Positions 8,424 through 23,740 of a DNA stretch of 64,000 bases are shown piece by piece. Origin of the DNA: Oceanicaulis sp. BBD 1991-10 (GTDB lineage Bacteria > Pseudomonadota > Alphaproteobacteria > Caulobacterales > Maricaulaceae); contig LYSW01000005.1 of assembly GCA_001657295.1 (NCBI GenBank), forward strand, positions 1 to 64,000, given 5' to 3'. Each line of letters begins with the position of its first letter. Position 1 is the stretch's first letter. The notes under the pieces were generated by a model that saw nothing but the letters and a program-made list of their open reading frames with translations, searched no databases and was not told where the DNA came from. The position numbers were made by a program, and so were the translations under genes.

Positions 8424-9146
8424 TCACTGAGTCCGCAGCACCGGACGCTCACGCGTCAGCTCGTCCGTGGCGGCGTCGACGCCGTCGAAAAACTGCGCAT
8501 TCAGGCGTTCCAGCTGAGCGAAGGCGCCAAACAGTCCGGCGGCGTCGACCTGGTTGACCGCACCCGGTTGGGCGCAGGCGAAGGTCCAGCTCACCACGAC
8601 ATCGGAATGATTGTGTTCGGAATGGTCGTGATCATCGCCGTGGTGATCACCGTGCGCGTCATGGTCATGGTCATGGCCGTGATCGTGTTCATGCCCGTGA
8701 TCGTCATGCCCGTGATCGTCATGCCCGTGATCGTCATGATCGTGATCGTCATGATCGTGATCGTGACTGTGGCCGTGATCGTCTTCATGCGCATGCCCGT
8801 GATCGTCGTGGTCATGGCCGGCGCCGGGCCCGCCCTCAATCGTCGTCTCGACCAGATTGCAGCCCGCAGCGGACGGGAAAGCGATCAAGCCGCCTGCACG
8901 AAGCTGGGCCGTGGCCGCGTCGACGGCCGCCTGCTCCTCGGCGGTCCGGGCCGCGCGCTCGAACCCGTAGAAATTATACGCTGCGCCGGAGAGCTCGGCG
9001 AGCAGCGCGCCGCTATCTCGATCCACGGCGACCGCCAGATCGGCCGCGCCATGGACATGGGCGCCCAGCTGGCGCGGTTCGTCCTGAGCCGCCGCGGCGG
9101 CGGCGAGGAGACAGGAAGCGGAGACAAGCAGAGCGTTGCGAAGCAT
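8424..9146 (-). CDS. zrgA: ZrgA-type zinc uptake protein (DUF2796), His/Asp-rich
   Basis: 240 residues with a signal peptide ending at AAAAAA. A DUF2796-like N-terminal part (QLGAHVHGAADLAVAVD) precedes a 70-residue His/Asp/Gly segment, about 111-180, made of HDDHGHDD-type repeats. A closing strand (VVVSWTFAC) follows. ZrgA proteins are zinc-regulated periplasmic proteins thought to collect Zn for import; the His-rich region fits a metal sponge. The ATG at 9146 has GAGG 7 bases upstream; a TTG at 9152 is less likely. It starts 9 bp after the ZIP gene ends, so the two are co-transcribed. The repeat region makes long false ORFs on the other strand. Confidence 0.85.
   Translation of the reverse strand: MLRNALLVSASCLLAAAAAAQDEPRQLGAHVHGAADLAVAVDRDSGALLAELSGAAYNFYGFERAARTAEEQAAVDAATAQLRAGGLIAFPSAAGCNLVETTIEGGPGAGHDHDDHGHAHEDDHGHSHDHDHDDHDHDDHGHDDHGHDDHGHEHDHGHDHDHDAHGDHHGDDHDHSEHNHSDVVVSWTFACAQPGAVNQVDAAGLFGAFAQLERLNAQFFDGVDAATDELTRERPVLRTQ
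8691..8765. repeat. 15-bp tandem repeat array inside zrgA
   Basis: Five consecutive 15-base units: ATGCCCGTGATCGTC three times, then two variants with ATGATCGTGATCGT. They encode the His-Asp metal-binding repeats on the minus strand. Unit length is a multiple of three, so copy-number changes keep the reading frame. It is coding sequence, not CRISPR. Confidence 0.9.
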
Positions 9147-9155
9147 CTTCAATCC

Positions 9156-10175
9156 TCAGCGATCGTGGGGATGGGGGTGTGGGTGGTCGTGGTCATGATC
9201 ATGGCCGTGATCCGGCTCGTCGTTAATATCGCGCTCGTCGGCGGCCTCGTCATGGGCGGCCTCGTCATGGGCGGCGTCGTCATCGGCGGCGTCCCGGCTC
9301 GGGGCGGGCCGCCCGTCATGGTGACCGCCGTGGCTGTGGTCACCGCCATCATCATGGGAATGGGGGCCGAAATGGGGCGGGTGCGAATGCTCGCCGGCGC
9401 CGTCGTGAGAATGGGCGTGCGGGGCGTGTCCGTGGCTGTGGTGGCCGCCATGGGCGACGGCCATCAAGGCCGCCACGCCGGCGCCGGCGAAGACCGCGGC
9501 GCCGCCGCGCAGAGCGCCCGATTCCACGCCTTCGTGGATGAGATGGGCCGCGCCCACATGGAGCAGGAGACCCGCCACCGCGGCGAACAGAAGACCCAGC
9601 GTCGCCGGATCCAGCGTGGCGGCGAACGGCGCTGAAGCGGCCGCCGCTCCAAAAGTCGTCGCGCCCGAGGCGAGAAAGGCGAACAGGGCGGCCTGACCGT
9701 CGCGAAGGCCCGCGCGCTGCAGCAGCAGGAAGCAGATCAGCGCTTCGGGAAACTCATGGATGATCAGGCCCGTCGCTGCGATCACGCCGGTGGACGCGTC
9801 CACAGCGAAGGTCACCGAATAGACCAGCCCGTCGAGCGCGGAGTGCATGGCGATGGCCAGCACAGGCGCGATCGCCGTGACCTGGCCCTTGGGCGCCGTC
9901 GCGTCATGGCCATGGCTGTGCGCCGCGGCGCCGATCACATTGTGCAGGAGGAAACCGAAGGCGAAGCCCGCCAGCACCCACCAGGGCGCTTGCGGCGACA
10001 TATGCAAGGCTTCGGGAATGAGGTGCGTGACCGCGACCGTGATCACCAGACCCCCGGCGAAGGCGGCGGCCAGCGATCCGTTGCGCCGGGTGAAACCGGC
10101 CGCCCGCTGAACAAGAAAGATTGCGGCCAGGGCCACGCCCGCCGCAATCAATCCAAACACAATGGCCGACACCAT
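9156..10175 (-). CDS. ZIP family zinc permease with long His-rich tail
   Basis: 339 residues. The membrane core holds the two ZIP metal motifs, HSALDG (from residue 111) and HEFPEA (from 140), on adjacent helices that form the transport path. An extra HLIPEAL (from 51) and a short HSHGH loop (about 87) precede them. The last 115 residues are a His/Asp/Glu-rich tail (HGGHHSHGHAPHAHSH and similar), far longer than usual and probably a cytoplasmic or periplasmic metal buffer. The ATG at 10175 is used here; a TTG at 10184 has a better-spaced GAGGGG and may be the true start. It is the first gene of a three-gene zinc operon behind a Zur-like operator. Confidence 0.88.
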   Translation of the reverse strand: MVSAIVFGLIAAGVALAAIFLVQRAAGFTRRNGSLAAAFAGGLVITVAVTHLIPEALHMSPQAPWWVLAGFAFGFLLHNVIGAAAHSHGHDATAPKGQVTAIAPVLAIAMHSALDGLVYSVTFAVDASTGVIAATGLIIHEFPEALICFLLLQRAGLRDGQAALFAFLASGATTFGAAAASAPFAATLDPATLGLLFAAVAGLLLHVGAAHLIHEGVESGALRGGAAVFAGAGVAALMAVAHGGHHSHGHAPHAHSHDGAGEHSHPPHFGPHSHDDGGDHSHGGHHDGRPAPSRDAADDDAAHDEAAHDEAADERDINDEPDHGHDHDHDHPHPHPHDR

Positions 10176-10200
10176 GGGGTCCAAGGCCGCGCCCCTCGAC

Positions 10201-10219
10201 AAGCGTTATAATATAGCGC
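10201..10219. promoter_or_regulatory. Zur-like operator of the zinc operon
   Basis: AGCGTTATAATATAGCGCT is a 19-bp dyad with one mismatched pair. Its GTTATAATATA core matches the known Zur consensus core (GTTATAATATAAC). It lies 26-44 bp before the ATG at 10175 and includes a -10-like AT-rich core, so a bound repressor would block transcription. The gene content, all zinc uptake, supports Zur over other Fur-family members. Confidence 0.72.
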
Positions 10220-10262
10220 TCGTCTTAGGCCAGCGGCGCCGTCGGGGCAAGCGCAACGGGCG

Positions 10263-10742
10263 TCAGTGTTCCGCCTCGCCGAGCTGGCTTTGCATATAGC
10301 GCTGTTCGCCGAGCTTCTCGATCAGGGACAGCTGGGTCTCGAGATAGTCGATATGTTCTTCCTCGCTCTTGAGGATTTCGTCAAAGAGCTGGCGGGAGAC
10401 ATAATCGCCGATCTGTTCGCAATAAGCGATGGCGTCCTTATAGACGGGGTGCGCGCGCCGCTCCGCCTCCAGGTCGCATTCCAGACACTCCTTCAAGGTC
10501 TCGCCGATCAATACCTTGCCGAGATCCTGCACATTGGGCAGGCCCTCCAGGAAAAGAATGCGGTCGATCAGGGCGTCCGCATGCTTCATCTCGTCGATCG
10601 ATTCCTCGTATTCGATCTTGGCGATGCGATGAAAGCCCCAATCCCTGAACATGCGCGCATGCAGGAAGTATTGATTGACCGTCGTCAGCTCCAGCTTCAG
10701 CGCCGCGTTCAAATGCTCGATGACTTTGGGATCACCCTTCAT
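10263..10742 (-). CDS. bfr: Bacterioferritin
   Basis: 159 residues, the normal length. All diiron ferroxidase ligands stand at canonical positions: Glu18, Glu51, His54, Glu94, Glu127 and His130. Met52 is the haem ligand shared between two subunits. Twenty-four subunits form a hollow shell that oxidises and stores iron as ferric mineral in the cytoplasm. The gene is followed by the zinc operon on the same strand (Zur site between) and preceded, 297 bp upstream, by bfd, the ferredoxin that reduces bacterioferritin to release iron. The start is the first ATG, preceded by GAAAGGG. Confidence 0.96.
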   Translation of the reverse strand: MKGDPKVIEHLNAALKLELTTVNQYFLHARMFRDWGFHRIAKIEYEESIDEMKHADALIDRILFLEGLPNVQDLGKVLIGETLKECLECDLEAERRAHPVYKDAIAYCEQIGDYVSRQLFDEILKSEEEHIDYLETQLSLIEKLGEQRYMQSQLGEAEH

Positions 10743-10819
10743 GGCCGGCCCTTTCGATTCCCGTCCGAATTGATCCGTAATCTAACTCAAGCCGGGCGCA
10801 CGCCAAGCCATCACGTTGA

Positions 10820-10825
10820 ATTATA
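10820..10825 (-). promoter_or_regulatory. Candidate -10 element upstream of bfr
   Basis: Read on the minus strand this is TATAAT in a short AT-rich island within the otherwise GC-rich 297-bp bfd-bfr gap. It is about 78 bp before the bfr ATG. No clear -35 is seen at 16-18 bp. The rest of the gap (10860-11039) holds only short GC-rich inverted repeats such as CGGCGAGGCAAGCTCGCC and no ORF. Confidence 0.35.
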
Positions 10826-11039
10826 TTTGTTTTTGAAAGTGACTTGCGATAGCGATTTTTCTTGTCCGCCGGCACGTCCGTGCCGTCGGTCCTCGCTCTC
10901 GGCGAGGCAAGCTCGCCTTCGCGGCGTGACCATTGTCTTGCTCAGCGCTCCAAGCGCTTAGCGACGGTCTCGAGCGGTCAAAGCTGGTTGAGGGGGCCGA
11001 CGTCGCGCCCGACTGAGCGGAGGCGAGGGAGGCCAGCTA

Positions 11040-11219
11040 TCAAGCCGTCACCCGGTCTTCCGCTTCATTGGGCAGGAAGCGGGCGGTCTCTTCAAAGCAG
11101 CGGCCGCATTTCGGCTTGGCGCCGCAGGCCTTGAAGACGCCGGGCACGTCGCGCGCGCCGGCCGCGGCGGCGGCTTTCACGTCGCGGCATTTCAGGGCGT
11201 TGCAGAGGCAGACATACAT
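11040..11219 (-). CDS. bfd: Bacterioferritin-associated ferredoxin
   Basis: 59 residues, starting MYVCLCNALKCRDVKAAA. The four [2Fe-2S] ligands are at the canonical Bfd positions Cys4, Cys6, Cys38 and Cys41 (CGAKPKCGRCFEE). Two further Cys (11 and 32) are not standard ligands. Bfd docks at the bacterioferritin haem and passes electrons inward, so stored iron is released when the cell is short of iron. It lies directly upstream of bfr on the same strand. Two Fur-like boxes overlap its promoter, which fits the usual iron-limited expression of bfd. The ribosome site is weak. It is short enough to be missed by ORF length cut-offs. Confidence 0.93.
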   Translation of the reverse strand: MYVCLCNALKCRDVKAAAAAGARDVPGVFKACGAKPKCGRCFEETARFLPNEAEDRVTA

Positions 11220-11254
11220 GGGCGTTTACGGGGCGTCGTCGATCAAAACGTTGA

Positions 11255-11303
11255 TGCAAATGATTTGCAGGAACCATATGGATCCAGATGCAAATGATTG
11301 TCA
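11255..11303 (-). promoter_or_regulatory. Tandem Fur-like boxes and promoter of bfd
   Basis: The proximal box TGCAAATGATTTGCA (11255-11269) is a perfect 15-bp dyad. A second copy, TGCAAATGATTGTCA (11289-11303), has its centre 34 bp further upstream. On the minus strand a perfect -35 TTGACA (11299-11304) overlaps the distal box, and a CATATG -10-like hexamer lies near 11275-11280, putting the transcription start in the proximal box. This is a classic repressor layout. The dyad resembles alphaproteobacterial Fur/Mur boxes (inference). Confidence 0.72.
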
Positions 11304-11507
11304 ACGGCACAAGGCGCCGCACCTGACCATCGTCGCAGGCGCCGGCGCGAGCCTTCGCTGTGATCGCCATTCGACCAAACGCGCCTTGCGCGATCCGTGA
11401 CCTATATGGTGCAATGCAACAAAGTCCGGACAAAGAACTCCGCCGCAACGGACCGGCGCTGTGCGCGATGAGCTGCAAAGGCCGGGCGCAGGGGAGATGT
11501 GACGCGC

Positions 11508-12922
11508 ATGCTGAAATTCACGCATGTCAGCCAGCGTTATCCGGACAAGCGGGCTCCGGAGGCGCGACGGCGAGATTTTGACGAGATTTACGCGCCGTTC
11601 GACCCCGAACGCGGCGCGGCTCAGGCCGAGCGTTGCTCGCAATGCGGCGTGCCGTTCTGTCAAAGCGGCTGTCCGCTCGCCAATGATATTCCCGACTGGC
11701 TGATGCTGGCGGCGGAAGGGCGCATGCGCGAAGCCTGGGAGCGTTCGGCGGCCACGTCGACCCTGCCGGAGATTTGCGGCCGCATCTGCCCCCAGGACCG
11801 CTTGTGCGAAGGCGCTTGCGTGATCGAACAATCCGGTCATGGCGCTGTGACCATAGGATCGGTGGAGACCCACATCACCGAAACCGCCTGGGAGAACGGC
11901 TGGATCGAACCGGTCCGGCCGGCCGCCGAAACCGGCCTGTCCGTCGGGATTATCGGCGCGGGCCCGGCGGGCCTGGCCTGCGCGGAGCGCCTGCGCGAGC
12001 AGGGGCACGCCGTGACGATTTATGATCGCTATGACCGGGCCGGCGGCCTTTTGGTCTATGGCATTCCCAATTTCAAGCTCGACAAATCCGTCGTCACACG
12101 CCGCGTCGAGCGGCTGATCGAGAGCGGCATCGCCTTCAAGCTGGGCTTTGAAGTGGGCAAGGACGCCTCGCTGGAGGAGCTGCGCGCCCGGCACGACGCC
12201 GTCTATATCGCCGCGGGCGCTTATGCGGCGCGGGCTTTGACCTGTCCGGGCGGCGGCGGCCGGGGCCTGGTCCCGGCGCTGGACTATCTCACCGCCTCCA
12301 ACCGGCGCGGTTTTGGAGAAGAGATCGCGGACAATGGCCGCCTGGACGCGTCGGGAAAGCGCGTTGTGGTGATCGGCGGCGGAGACACCGCCATGGATTG
12401 CGTGCGCACCGCGATCCGCCAGGGCGCGGACAGCGTCGCCTGCCTCTATCGCCGCGACCGGGAGAATATGCCGGGCTCCGCCCGCGAAGTCGTTCACGCC
12501 GAAGAGGAAGGCGTGCGCTTTGACTGGCTGTCCGCGCCCGCCGCCATCCTGGGCGATGCGGAAACCGCCACCGGCGTGAAAGTCCAGATCATGGCGCTGG
12601 GCGCGCCGGACGCCTCCGGCCGCCGTCAGCCGGTCGCCGTGCCGGGCGAAGAACGCGACGTGCCCGCCGACATGGTGGTGGCGGCCCTGGGCTTTGAACC
12701 GGAAGCTTTTCCTGAAGCCTGGTCAGCCGCCGATCTGACTCTCAATCCGCGCGGCGCGATCCGGGTCAGCCAGGGCTGCCGGACCTCATTGCCCGGCGTT
12801 TACGCCGGCGGCGACGCGGTGCGCGGCGCCTCGCTGGTGGTCTGGGCGGTCAAGGACGGCCAGGACGCCGCGAAGGTCATCCACGACGATCTGACGGCGA
12901 ATATCCCGGCGGAGGCGGCGGA

Positions 12923-12926
<4 letters not shown>
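11508..12926 (+). CDS. gltD: Glutamate synthase (NADPH) small subunit
   Basis: 472 residues. The N-terminal Fe-S region has two Cys clusters (CSQCGVPFCQSGCP, then ICGRICPQDRLCEGAC). An FAD fold begins GIIGAGPAGLACAERLREQG, and an NADPH fold contains VVIGGGDTAMDCVRTA. The subunit takes electrons from NADPH and passes them through flavin and Fe-S centres to GltB. The ATG at 11508 has GGGGAG 11 bases upstream; a GTG at 11499 sits too close to it. The stop overlaps the gltB start (ATGA), so the two subunits are translationally coupled. This is unusual in order: small subunit before large. Confidence 0.95.
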
Positions 12927-17422
<4,496 letters not shown>

Positions 17423-17468
17423 CGGCGCATTACTCAGACAGCTCATCCAAGCGGGCGGCCGCCCTGAA

Positions 17469-17494
17469 GAGACGCGGGCTAAGGCCCGCGTCTC
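17469..17494. terminator. Hairpin between convergent gltB and clpB
   Basis: GAGACGCGGGC and its complement form a perfect 11-bp stem with a TAAG loop, 47 bp after gltB and 25 bp before the clpB end. No T-run follows on either strand, so it may act as a weak bidirectional terminator or protect mRNA 3' ends. Confidence 0.55.
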
Positions 17495-17518
17495 GACGGG
17501 CGGGTCAAGCTTGTCGGC

Positions 17519-20143
<2,625 letters not shown>

Positions 20144-20281
20144 CGCTCTAGTGTCTCCTGATCGCAGCGAGACGGGCGGGTTGTTGGAGCCTTATGAAAG
20201 CACTCCGGCCGCCCTGGTCAGCATCGATGTGGGTGTTGCTATTGGGGCACACAAGGGGTGTGGGGGATTCCTCTCCTGAAA

Positions 20282-20312
20282 CCCCGGCCAAGGCGTAGCC
20301 GAAGAGCCGGGG
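20282..20312 (-). terminator. Probable terminator of the aminotransferase gene
   Basis: CCCCGGC (20282-20288) and GCCGGGG (20306-20312) form a 7-bp GC stem with a 17-base loop. On the minus strand it is followed by TTTC. It lies between the end of the aminotransferase gene and the clpB start, so it would separate the two transcription units. The short T-run makes it moderate evidence only. Confidence 0.45.
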
Positions 20313-20385
20313 CCGTTTTCCGGGGTGCTGCATTGATCTGTACAAGGTCCCGGATCTTCGCTGCGCTCGTGCGGGATTTCAGCGC

Positions 20386-21570
20386 CTACCCAAAAAACCC
20401 TTTCAACGCCCGCGCGGCCTGGCGGATGCGTTGCTCATTCTCCACCAGCGCCAGGCGGACATGCCCGTCGCCGCGCTCGCCGAAGCCGAGGCCCGGGGCG
20501 ACCGCGACGCCGGTTTTCTCCAGCAGCTGTTTGGAGAATTCGACCGAGCCCAGCTCGGCGAAGCGCGCCGGAATCGGCGCCCAGGCGAACATGGTCGCGG
20601 GCGGGCTGGGAATGTCGAAACCGGCGCGGGCGAAGCTTTCCACCAGAACGTCGCGCCGGCTGCGATAGGTTTGGCGGGCGGCGTCCACGCTGTCCTGCGG
20701 ACCATCCAGAGCGGCCACCGCCGCGATCTGAACCGGCGTGAAGGCGCCATAGTCGAGATAGGACTTCACCCGCTTGAGCGCATCGATCAGCCGGGCGGAG
20801 CCGGCGGCGAAGCCGATCCGCCAGCCGGGCATGGAGTAGGTTTTGGACATGGAGGTGAATTCCACCGCCAGTTCGCGCGCGCCGGCGACTTCCAGAATGG
20901 AGGGCGGCGGTTCGCCGTCGAAATAAATCTCCGAGTAGGCGAGGTCTGAAATCAGAACCAGGTCGTGCGCCTTCGCCAGCTTCACGGCTTCCGCATAGAA
21001 ATCGAGATCGACGACCTGGGCGGTCGGGTTGGACGGGAAGTTGAGCACCAGCGCGCTGGGGCTCGGGATGGAGCGGCGGCAGGCATGGTCGGCCTCGCGC
21101 AAGAACGCCTCCGGGCTCTCGAATGAGACCGAACGCACCGCCGCGCCGGCGATGATGAAGCCGAACATATGGATCGGGTAGGACGGGTCCGGCGCCAGGA
21201 TGACATCGCCCGGCGCGGTGATCGCCTGGGCCAGATTGGCCAGGCCTTCTTTCGAGCCCAGCGTCACGCAGACTTCGCGGTCCGGGTCGAGCCCGACCTT
21301 GAAGCGGCGCTCATAATAGCGTGACAGCGCCTTGCGCAGGCTCGGCACCCCGGCGCTGGCGGAGTAACGGTGCGCGCGCGGATCGGCGGCGACCTCGGCC
21401 AGCTTGGCGATGATGTGCGGCGCGGGCGGCAGGTCCGGATTGCCCATGCCGAAATCAATGACGTCCCGGCCCTGCCGGCGATAGGCGGCTTTAAGCCGGT
21501 TCACCTCGGCGAAGACATAAGGCGGCAGGCGGCGTTCGCGGTAGAAAATTTCGTCCCGGGCGGCGGTCAT
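20386..21570 (-). CDS. Class I/II PLP-dependent aminotransferase, AlaC-like
   Basis: 394 residues. It has the fold-type I pattern: GNPDLPPAP near the N-terminus, NFPSNPTA (Asn for PLP), SDLAYSEIYFDG (Asp/Tyr) and the PLP lysine Lys243 in SMSKTYSMPGWRIGF. The C-terminal ligand Arg is in GDGHVRLALVEN. This set is closest to the AlaC glutamate-pyruvate aminotransferase branch, related to LL-DAP aminotransferases. The enzyme would be cytoplasmic and act in alanine synthesis, but exact substrate is not certain. Same strand as clpB, 242 bp upstream of it. Confidence 0.87.
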   Translation of the reverse strand: MTAARDEIFYRERRLPPYVFAEVNRLKAAYRRQGRDVIDFGMGNPDLPPAPHIIAKLAEVAADPRAHRYSASAGVPSLRKALSRYYERRFKVGLDPDREVCVTLGSKEGLANLAQAITAPGDVILAPDPSYPIHMFGFIIAGAAVRSVSFESPEAFLREADHACRRSIPSPSALVLNFPSNPTAQVVDLDFYAEAVKLAKAHDLVLISDLAYSEIYFDGEPPPSILEVAGARELAVEFTSMSKTYSMPGWRIGFAAGSARLIDALKRVKSYLDYGAFTPVQIAAVAALDGPQDSVDAARQTYRSRRDVLVESFARAGFDIPSPPATMFAWAPIPARFAELGSVEFSKQLLEKTGVAVAPGLGFGERGDGHVRLALVENEQRIRQAARALKGFFG

Positions 21571-21669
21571 GGCGGTCAGTCCCTAATCCCTGCCCCGGTA
21601 GAGACTATTGTCCCGTGCGGCGTCAATGCGGCGGCATTGAAGAATTTTCACGATCACGGAGGCGGCCGT

Positions 21670-22776
21670 CTACTCCGGGGCGGCGAGCACCGGCGTCAGG
21701 ACCAGGTCCAGCGAGATCTGTTCGCCGTCACGAAGCAGGCGCAGCGACACCTCGCCGCCGTCCAGCGCGAAATCGCAGCCGCGTTCGGCCGCGGGGATAT
21801 CGCCAAAATGGGTGATGATGTCGCCCGGCCGCGCGCCGGCGGCGTGCAGCGGCGTCTGGTCGAAAACACGCACCAGCTCGAACCCGGCCGTGGTCGGACG
21901 CATCACGGCGCCGAACTCATAATGGTCGCTGGCCGGGATCGGGCCATCGGTGACGCGCCGCAATTTCAGGCGGCGTTGTCTCTGATCCAGGGTCACGACG
22001 AAATGCTGCAAGGCCTGCGCCCCCAGCAGAGGCGATCGCGGCGCCTCCTCCAGGACCGGCGACACGAAGCTCAGACCCGCCAGCCGCGCCTGGCCGTCCA
22101 GCCGCGCCAGGCGCCGCGGCTCCAAACGGTCAATGCGCACGGCGCCCGTCAATGGCCGTGCGGGAGCGACCAGGTCGAACCGGTCGATATCGTTGACGGC
22201 GAAGCCCAGGGCGCCGGCGCCGGAATCGACCAGAAGCCGCTGCTCGCGGCCTGCAAAGTCGACATTGATCCAGGGTCGGCGATCGGGCCCGCGAGAGGAA
22301 AACACCGTTTCCCCGTCGGGCCGGGGCAAGGCGCCGCGGCGCAGGCGCATCTGGCTTGCTGGGTAGTCCAGCACCATCAGGAAGTCATCGAGCACATGGA
22401 CCGACATGAGGCCGTCAATCTGCCGGCCCAGCGTGATGGAGAGATGGTCCAGCTCCCGCACTCGGGTCGGCAATCGGTTGATCCGCACCGGACCGGCCGA
22501 CGCGTCCACAAGATTGACGCGGCGCCCGGGCTCGAAGCGCCGCCCGGAGACCCGCTGAAGCGAATCCGGATCGACATAAGTGTTTGAGGCGCCGGTATCA
22601 TGCAGGAACCACAGGGTCCGAGCGTCTTCATCTCCGTCCCGCGCCTGCAATGCGACCGGGATCAGCCAATACCCGCGGCAAATCTGCGTCGGGACGATGT
22701 ATTCGGCTTCCGCGTGCGCCGCGCTCTGCGTCTGCGGCGACAGGGCGAGCCCAAGTGCGGCGAGGGCGGACAGCAT
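21670..22776 (-). CDS. Exported retropepsin-like aspartic protease with C-terminal PDZ domain
   Basis: 368 residues with a signal peptide ending near SAAHAEA. Two aspartic protease half-domains are present, with catalytic motifs HDTGASNTYV (Asp60) and VDSGAGALGF (Asp184). Residues about 285-360 look like a PDZ domain (FDQTPLHAAGARPGDIITHFGD), which usually binds unfolded C-termini. It is therefore probably a periplasmic protease of the bacterial retropepsin group with substrate recognition by PDZ. The start at 22776 has AGAAGG 7 bases upstream. A second protein with the same two motifs lies 1 kb away (23741), separated by a metallopeptidase gene. Confidence 0.8.
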   Translation of the reverse strand: MLSALAALGLALSPQTQSAAHAEAEYIVPTQICRGYWLIPVALQARDGDEDARTLWFLHDTGASNTYVDPDSLQRVSGRRFEPGRRVNLVDASAGPVRINRLPTRVRELDHLSITLGRQIDGLMSVHVLDDFLMVLDYPASQMRLRRGALPRPDGETVFSSRGPDRRPWINVDFAGREQRLLVDSGAGALGFAVNDIDRFDLVAPARPLTGAVRIDRLEPRRLARLDGQARLAGLSFVSPVLEEAPRSPLLGAQALQHFVVTLDQRQRRLKLRRVTDGPIPASDHYEFGAVMRPTTAGFELVRVFDQTPLHAAGARPGDIITHFGDIPAAERGCDFALDGGEVSLRLLRDGEQISLDLVLTPVLAAPE

Positions 22777-22926
22777 CCTTGCGCCTTCTAGAAGGGGAAT
22801 AGGAAATCCAGGCTAGATCGCGCCCGGCGCCCTGCCTAGTCCCAGGCGACGCCGCGGCGGCCTTCACGCGCGGCCAGCCCGTGTCCCGCCACGTCACAGC
22901 GAAGGCGGAACCGTCCCGGTCGCCGG

Positions 22927-23676
22927 CTAAAACGCCGCCCCCGGCGCCACAGCCTCCTTCAACGCCCGCTGACGCTCGCGGTGATCCGGAAGGATCGAGC
23001 CCAAAAGGGCGTAAAAGCGGGGCGAATGATCCATCACCACTAGATGGCAAGCTTCATGGGCGCAGACATAGTCGATCAAAGCCTCGTCAAAGCCGATCAG
23101 ACGCGCATTCATGCGAATCGACCCGTCCTCCGAACAGCTGCCCCAGCGCCGCCTTTGCTCGCGCACCAGCACCTTAGGCCGCGTCACTTCAAGCGCGTCG
23201 GCATAGGCCGCCAGCTTGGGCGCCATCAGCGCCAGCGCCTCCGCCTTGCGCCAGCGATGAAGGGCGCGGCGCACCGCGCCCGCCGCCATCGTGTGCTCCA
23301 AGCCGGCGTCCAGACGCACCTCGATCCGGTCCGGTTTGCGGTCGATCAGCGTGCGCGCCCGGTCATGGCGCACGATCCGCAGCGGCAGGGCGGCGCCGAG
23401 CCAGCCGATCTCTTCGCCGTCGACACCCTGAAGCGCCGGGCGGGCGCGCGCGGTCATTTTTTCCAGCCGGTCCAGCACCCAGGCCTGCTTGTCGCGGACT
23501 GCGCGCTCGGCGTGATGAAGACCCAGGCCGGCTGGCAAGGTCACGGTCAGCCCGTCCTCGGCGATCTTCAACCCGATCGTCCTGCGCCGGCGCGACCGCG
23601 CCACCTTAAAGGCGACCGGGGTGTCGGATAGCGTGATGCGGCGTTCAATCATAAGACTGAGCATAGCGCGCTTCAC
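22927..23676 (-). CDS. YgjP-like zinc metallopeptidase (DUF45/M48-like)
   Basis: 249 residues. The N-terminal half (VARSRRRRTIGLKIAEDGLTV) and the RRRWGSCSEDG motif are hallmarks of the YgjP/DUF45 family. The zinc site is HEACH (His207, Glu208, His211) followed by His217 in MDHSP. No signal peptide is seen, so it should be cytoplasmic. The physiological substrate is unknown in this family. The GTG at 23676 has AGGAG 5 bases upstream and is used here; ATGs at 23664 and 23652 are alternatives. Confidence 0.85.
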   Translation of the reverse strand: MKRAMLSLMIERRITLSDTPVAFKVARSRRRRTIGLKIAEDGLTVTLPAGLGLHHAERAVRDKQAWVLDRLEKMTARARPALQGVDGEEIGWLGAALPLRIVRHDRARTLIDRKPDRIEVRLDAGLEHTMAAGAVRRALHRWRKAEALALMAPKLAAYADALEVTRPKVLVREQRRRWGSCSEDGSIRMNARLIGFDEALIDYVCAHEACHLVVMDHSPRFYALLGSILPDHRERQRALKEAVAPGAAF

Positions 23677-23740
23677 GCCGTCTCCTAGGTCCGACCGCCC
23701 GGCGTCACGATCGAGACGGCCGGCGTCCGCCCGGCGCCGG

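Noticed and set aside
8691-8765. Possible CRISPR array
   Set aside because: Units are 15 bp, directly joined without spacers, and in frame inside a coding sequence.
8370-9635. Long plus-strand ORF rich in Val and Met across the zinc operon
   Set aside because: It is the antisense of the His/Asp repeats of zrgA and the permease tail; the real genes on the minus strand have signal peptides, membrane helices and family motifs.
20144-20385. Strong sigma-32 promoter for clpB
   Set aside because: Only a loose CTTGTG with CCCACATC pair was seen; too weak to annotate as a promoter.
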